Position numbers and translations under genes: made by a program | The notes under the pieces: generated by a model | What the model was told of the DNA's origin: nothing | The model's database searches: none | What the model saw: the letters and a program-made list of their open reading frames with translations, nothing else | NCBI RefSeq assembly: GCF_014647975.1 | Contig: NZ_BMQF01000003.1 | Span: 434,001 to 498,000 of the forward strand | Direction: 5' to 3' | Length of the DNA: 64,000 nucleotides | DNA from: Streptomyces fumigatiscleroticus | GTDB taxonomy: Bacteria > Actinomycetota > Actinomycetes > Streptomycetales > Streptomycetaceae | Part shown: one piece after another, positions 60,554 through 64,000 of the stretch | Layout: each line of letters begins with the position of its first letter | Numbering within the stretch: position 1 is the stretch's first letter

Positions 60554-61516
60554 TCAGTCCACCGTCACGTAGTCGGGACCGGAGTAACGGCCGGTGGCCA
60601 GCTTCTGGCGCTGCATCAGCAGGTCGTTCAGGAGCGAGGAGGCGCCGAAGCGGAACCAGCGGTTGTCCAGCCAGTCCGGGCCCGCGGTCTCGTTGACCAG
60701 GACCAGGAACTTGACCGCGTCCTTGCTGGTACGGATGCCGCCGGCCGGCTTCACGCCGACCTGGACGCCGGTCTGCGCCCGGAAGTCGCGGACGGCCTCC
60801 AGCATGAGGAGGGTGTTGGCGGGCGTGGCGTTGACGGCGACCTTGCCGGTGGAGGTCTTGATGAAGTCGGCGCCCGCCAGCATGCCGAGCCAGGAGGCGC
60901 GGCGGATGTTGTCGTACGTCGACAGCTCGCCGGTCTCGAAGATGACCTTCAGGCGGGCGCTCGCCCCGCAGGCCTCCTTCACGGCGGTGATCTCGTCGTA
61001 GACCTTCAGATAGCGGCCCGCGAGGAACGCCCCGCGGTCGATGACCATGTCGATCTCGTCCGCGCCCGCCGCCATGGCCTCGCGGACGTCCGCCAGCTTG
61101 ACGGAGAGCGGGGCGCGGCCCGCCGGGAACGCGGTGGCCACCGAGGCGACCTTCACCTTCGAGCCGGCGACGGCCTCCTTCGCGACGGCCACCATGTCGG
61201 GGTAGACGCAGACCGCGGCCGTGGCGGGAGTCGCCCGGTCGGTCGGGTCCGGGTGGACGGCCTTGGCGCCGAGCGCCCGGACCTTGCCCGGGGTGTCCGC
61301 GCCTTCCAGCGTCGTCAGGTCGACCATCGAGATGGCGAGGTCGATGGCGTACGCCTTCGCGGTGGTCTTGATGGAACGGGTGCCGAGCGAGGCGGCGCGC
61401 GCCTCCAGGCCGACCGCGTCGACGCCGGGCAGCCCGTGCAGGAAGCGGCGCAGCGCGCTGTCGGACGCGGTGACGTCGGCGAGAGCACGGGCCGCGGGGG
61501 ATGCAGAGGTGGGCAT
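60554..61516 (-). CDS. deoC: Deoxyribose-phosphate aldolase
   Basis: Cleaves 2-deoxyribose 5-phosphate to acetaldehyde and glyceraldehyde 3-phosphate. 320 residues. Active site: ADFIKTSTGKVAVNATPANT (Schiff-base lysine), VGVKPAGGIRTSKDAVKFL (second lysine) and ADEIDMVIDRGAFLAG (aspartate). ATG 61516 is conventional. A GTG six bases upstream (61522) lies six bases after TATGCT and could be a leaderless start. First gene of an operon with two aldehyde dehydrogenase genes, and its promoter carries a nucleoside-regulon box. Confidence 0.95.
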   Translation of the reverse strand: MPTSASPAARALADVTASDSALRRFLHGLPGVDAVGLEARAASLGTRSIKTTAKAYAIDLAISMVDLTTLEGADTPGKVRALGAKAVHPDPTDRATPATAAVCVYPDMVAVAKEAVAGSKVKVASVATAFPAGRAPLSVKLADVREAMAAGADEIDMVIDRGAFLAGRYLKVYDEITAVKEACGASARLKVIFETGELSTYDNIRRASWLGMLAGADFIKTSTGKVAVNATPANTLLMLEAVRDFRAQTGVQVGVKPAGGIRTSKDAVKFLVLVNETAGPDWLDNRWFRFGASSLLNDLLMQRQKLATGRYSGPDYVTVD

Positions 61517-61535
61517 GGTCACCAGCCGAGCATAT

Positions 61536-61547
61536 CTACGCGCGTAG
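61536..61547. promoter_or_regulatory. Nucleoside-regulon box 5 (deoC operon)
   Basis: CTACGCGCGTAG, a perfect palindrome. On the minus strand it ends two bases before TATGCT, the likely -10 of deoC. Position and sequence match the box of adenosine deaminase. Confidence 0.8.
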
Positions 61548-61640
61548 CGGCTGTACACCCCCGCAGAGCCGCCGACCTCGCCCGCTCCCGGACGGGGCCG
61601 TGTACCGGCGGCCGTACGGGTGTCGGGCACAATCGGCAGC

Positions 61641-62321
61641 ATGACGACCCCCGAGCACCAGTCACCAGCGCCGCCCCCGGCACCCCAGTCGAAGGACCGG
61701 ATCTACCGGTCGCCCGCGGGCATCGCCGGCGGGATCCTGCTGCTGCTCGTGGTCGGCTGGCTCGGGCTCGACGCCGTGTTCGTCGGGGAGGGCCGCACGC
61801 CGTGGCTGGCGCTCGCCACGCTGCTGCTCATCGTGCCGCCGGTCGTGGCCTTCACCCTGCGGCCCGCCGTCTTCGCGGGCGAGGACCGGCTGCGTATCCG
61901 CAACCCCTTCCGGGTGATCGTGCTGCCCTGGGGGCAGATCGCCTCGCTGCGCTCCGGCTACTCCAACGAGGTCGTCGCCCGCTCCGGCACCAAGTACCAG
62001 CTGTGGGCCATCGCCGTCTCGCTGCGCGCCCGCAAGAAGGCGGCGCGGCGCGAGGCCCAGGCCCGGGCCGGGGGACGGGACGGCCGGGGCGTCCGGCCCG
62101 GTGGCTTCGGGATGGGCGGTGTCCCGGCGCGCGGGGCCGTCACCGACGGACCGGCGCGGGCCGAGACCGACAAGGCCATGGACGAACTGCGGGAGCTGCA
62201 CCGGACCCGGGAGAAGGAGGACACCGCGCAGGGCGAGGTGACCGTGCGCTGGGCGTACGAGATCGCCGGGCCGACGGTGGCCGGAGCGGTGCTGCTGGCC
62301 GTCCTGCTGGCGGTGGGATAG
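61641..62321 (+). CDS. PH-domain (bPH6-like) membrane protein
   Basis: 226 residues. Two membrane segments (SPAGIAGGILLLLVVGWLGL and TLLLIVPPVVAFTLRPAVFA) are followed by a small PH-like domain (EDRLRIRNPFRVIVLPWGQI, ASLRSGYSNEVVARSGTKYQ, LWAIAVSLRARKK). A charged linker and one more helix complete it (AGPTVAGAVLLAVLLAVG). Function unknown. ATG 61641 follows CACAAT by seven bases and may be leaderless. It is divergent from deoC. Confidence 0.83.
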   Translation: MTTPEHQSPAPPPAPQSKDRIYRSPAGIAGGILLLLVVGWLGLDAVFVGEGRTPWLALATLLLIVPPVVAFTLRPAVFAGEDRLRIRNPFRVIVLPWGQIASLRSGYSNEVVARSGTKYQLWAIAVSLRARKKAARREAQARAGGRDGRGVRPGGFGMGGVPARGAVTDGPARAETDKAMDELRELHRTREKEDTAQGEVTVRWAYEIAGPTVAGAVLLAVLLAVG

Positions 62322-62700
62322 CGGGAGACGGCGGTGGGACAGCGGGGGGCGGAAGCCGTCGGGCGGACGGTCCCCCGGCCGCGGCTGCGGCGGTGAAGGA
62401 CGGCTGGTCCCGGTGGCGGGCGCTCACAGTCTTCTGGTGCATGCTCCGCCCGCCGTACCGCCGCCCTTCGCCGGCCTCGAAGGCCTCCGCGGCACCCGAC
62501 GGCTGCCTCCCCTCCTCGGCGGAACCGGGCTGGTCCTGGCCGTGGCCACCGCTGACCTGTGGAGCGCGGCCGACGACCGGCGCACGGCCCCGGCGTTCGG
62601 CTGGCTGGTGGTCGGGCTGGGCCTGACCGTACTGGGCTCGGGCCTGCTGGGCAGGAAGCGCGGGGCGGCGGTGGACGGGGGCCGCTCCGGGACGCACGGC
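62322..62700 (+). pseudogene. Possible remnant of a small membrane protein gene
   Basis: No complete gene is seen here. Between 62413 and about 62670 the plus frame reads membrane-protein-like sequence (LPPLLGGTGLVLAVATADLW and TAPAFGWLVVGLGLTVLGSG, then LLGRKRG). It has no stop and runs on into the antisense of the next gene. This may be a decayed or frameshifted gene, or chance hydrophobicity. Confidence 0.3.
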
Positions 62701-63912
62701 TCATGGCGGGCCCTGCCAGGTCAGGGTCATGTACGCGCCGCAGTACGCCGACGCCAGCACGGCGGCCGTCAGCGCCAGGGCGCGGTGGCGGCGCGAGACG
62801 CGGGACAGGCGCAGGGCGAGCGGGAGCAGGAGCGGGAAGCCCGGGAGCAGGAAACGGGCCCGGGGGAAGTAGACGCCGCCGCTGCCCAGGACGATCGCCA
62901 GCAGCACGCCGGTGAAGACCAGCAGCGGCAGCGGCTGGCGGTCCCACGCGGACAGGGCGAACAGCAGCACCGCCCCGATCAGCGTGAGCGTCACCATCAC
63001 CAGGAACAGCTGCGGTGTCGGGTCGTACACGAAGAGCTTGCGCAGTCGGCGCAGCGTCTCCGCGCCGCCGTCCAGCTGGTTGCGCCACAGCCGCTGGACC
63101 GCGAAGTAGCCGTCCCAGCGGCCCAGTCGCAGGCCCACCCAGCCGAGGTACGCGCACCAGCCGAGCGGGGCCAGGGCCGCGGCCGCGAGGGCCCGCGCGC
63201 AGAAACGGCGGCGGAGCGAGAGCAGGGCCGTGACGGTGACCGCCGCCGCCACCGCCACGCCGGTCGGGCGGGTCAGGCCCGCGAACACGGCGCCGGCGGC
63301 CGCGCACAGGGGACGGCCGGTCAGCAGCGCGTGCAGGGACCAGGCCGCGAGCGCGGTGAACAGGGACTCGGTGTAGCCCATCCACTGCACCAGGCCGACC
63401 GGGAACGCGGCCCACAGCACGGTGAGGAGGGTGCCCGCGCGGCGGCCGTACAGGCGCTCGCCCACCGCGTACACGCCCCAGGCGGCGAGGACCGAGGCGA
63501 CGACGGCGATGCCCAGGGCGGTGGAGGCGCGGCTGCCCGGGGTGATGGCCGCGACGGCCTTGACCAGGACCGGGTAGAGCGGGAAGAACGCCAGGTCGTT
63601 GGCGTTGTACGCGGTGCCCAGCTGATGGGTGTAGCCGTGGTCGGCGATGCCGAGGTACCAGCCGGAGTCCCACTCCGTGGCCAGGATCGGCCAGACGCCG
63701 TGGTGCCGGCGGTGGGCCCAGACGGTGAGCACCAGCAGGCCGGTGACGCGTACCGCGGCGTAGGCCGCGAGGGCCGGGGCCGCGCGGCGCAGCGCGTGCA
63801 GGGCGCGCCGGGTGCGGGGGGACGGTGCGGCGGCTGCGCGGGTGGGTGGCCGCCGTCGCCGGGTGCCCGGGATACGTCCGCTCCGGGCGGTTTCTGACGC
63901 GGTCGAGGACAC
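62701..63912 (-). CDS. PIG-V-like mannosyltransferase, integral membrane GT-C
   Basis: 403 residues with about ten membrane helices. ILATEWDSGWYLGIADHGYT carries the acidic residues of the first luminal loop of GT-C/PIG-V enzymes, followed by LAFFPLYPVLVKAVAAITPG. WMGYTESLFTALAAWSLHAL and VYFPRARFLLPGFPLLLPLA are the further family blocks. It probably uses polyprenyl-phospho-mannose to glycosylate proteins or lipids outside the membrane. GTG 63912 was chosen because AGGAGG lies eight bases upstream; the frame is open to 63957. The remaining 88 bases to the window end show nothing further. Confidence 0.85.
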   Translation of the reverse strand: MSSTASETARSGRIPGTRRRRPPTRAAAAPSPRTRRALHALRRAAPALAAYAAVRVTGLLVLTVWAHRRHHGVWPILATEWDSGWYLGIADHGYTHQLGTAYNANDLAFFPLYPVLVKAVAAITPGSRASTALGIAVVASVLAAWGVYAVGERLYGRRAGTLLTVLWAAFPVGLVQWMGYTESLFTALAAWSLHALLTGRPLCAAAGAVFAGLTRPTGVAVAAAVTVTALLSLRRRFCARALAAAALAPLGWCAYLGWVGLRLGRWDGYFAVQRLWRNQLDGGAETLRRLRKLFVYDPTPQLFLVMVTLTLIGAVLLFALSAWDRQPLPLLVFTGVLLAIVLGSGGVYFPRARFLLPGFPLLLPLALRLSRVSRRHRALALTAAVLASAYCGAYMTLTWQGPP

Positions 63913-64000
63913 GGCGGCGGCCTCCTGCGGTGCTCGGCGGTGCGCTTGCGCAGCCACGGTTGCCCGGGGCTGGGCGCGGAACGCGGAGCAGGGGTCAACC

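Overview
The window is very GC-rich, reads densely on both strands and has strong third-position GC bias. Gene content and order match a Streptomyces chromosome, core region, close to the S. coelicolor stretch from sdhA to just past deoC. The afsQ1-afsQ2-sigQ locus, the duplicated ECF sigma/anti-sigma pairs and the many GTG or leaderless starts all fit. I saw no rRNA, tRNA, CRISPR array, transposase, phage gene or large biosynthetic cluster.

Layout. 1-2534: succinate dehydrogenase sdhC-sdhD-sdhA (sdhA is cut by the window edge). 2.7-9.7 kb: an OHCU-decarboxylase-like gene, a secreted GH20 hexosaminidase, small conserved genes and a large PGRP-type amidase with FG-GAP repeats. 9.9-13.9 kb: two tandem paralogous ECF sigma/membrane anti-sigma pairs. 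14-17.6 kb: an L,D-transpeptidase lipoprotein with seven perfect 24-bp repeats, a methylmalonyl-CoA mutase subunit and a LysE-type exporter. 17.6-19.7 kb: a divergent FAD monooxygenase/TetR pair with two operator palindromes. 19.8-32.3 kb: a surface glycopolymer locus built around a nonulosonic acid (NeuB, a NeuA-HAD fusion, a polysialyltransferase-like protein, several glycosyltransferases, an acyltransferase, a sulfotransferase). The equivalent S. coelicolor region has been linked to Kdn-containing teichulosonic acid. 33.4-43.5 kb: an M20 amidohydrolase, then a nucleoside uptake and salvage block (two BMP-type lipoproteins, an ABC ATPase, two permeases, cytidine deaminase, thymidine phosphorylase). 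43.6-50 kb: Uma2, AEC transporter, STAS protein, ECF sigma, a divergent MFS/LysR pair and an alpha/beta hydrolase. 50.2-51.3 kb: adenosine deaminase. 51.5-58.1 kb: small secreted proteins, PspC, VanZ, the AfsQ1/AfsQ2 two-component system with its lipoprotein, sigQ and a uridine-kinase-like gene. 58.2-61.5 kb: deoC with two aldehyde dehydrogenase genes, one of them half length. 61.6-63.9 kb: a PH-domain membrane protein and a PIG-V-like mannosyltransferase.

The most interesting signal spans scattered loci. A 12-bp palindrome CTACGCGCGTAG (or its one-base variant ending TTA) sits in the promoter of both BMP lipoproteins, the ABC/cdd/deoA operon, adenosine deaminase and deoC, and I saw it nowhere else. 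It ties these loci into one inferred nucleoside regulon covering import, deamination, phosphorolysis, aldol cleavage and acetaldehyde oxidation. The window holds no obvious regulator for it. Other points of note are an ABC ATPase with no canonical start codon, a NeuB without its C-terminal SAF domain, a split pair resembling ALDH16, and several minisatellites of 11-24 bp units just after gene ends.
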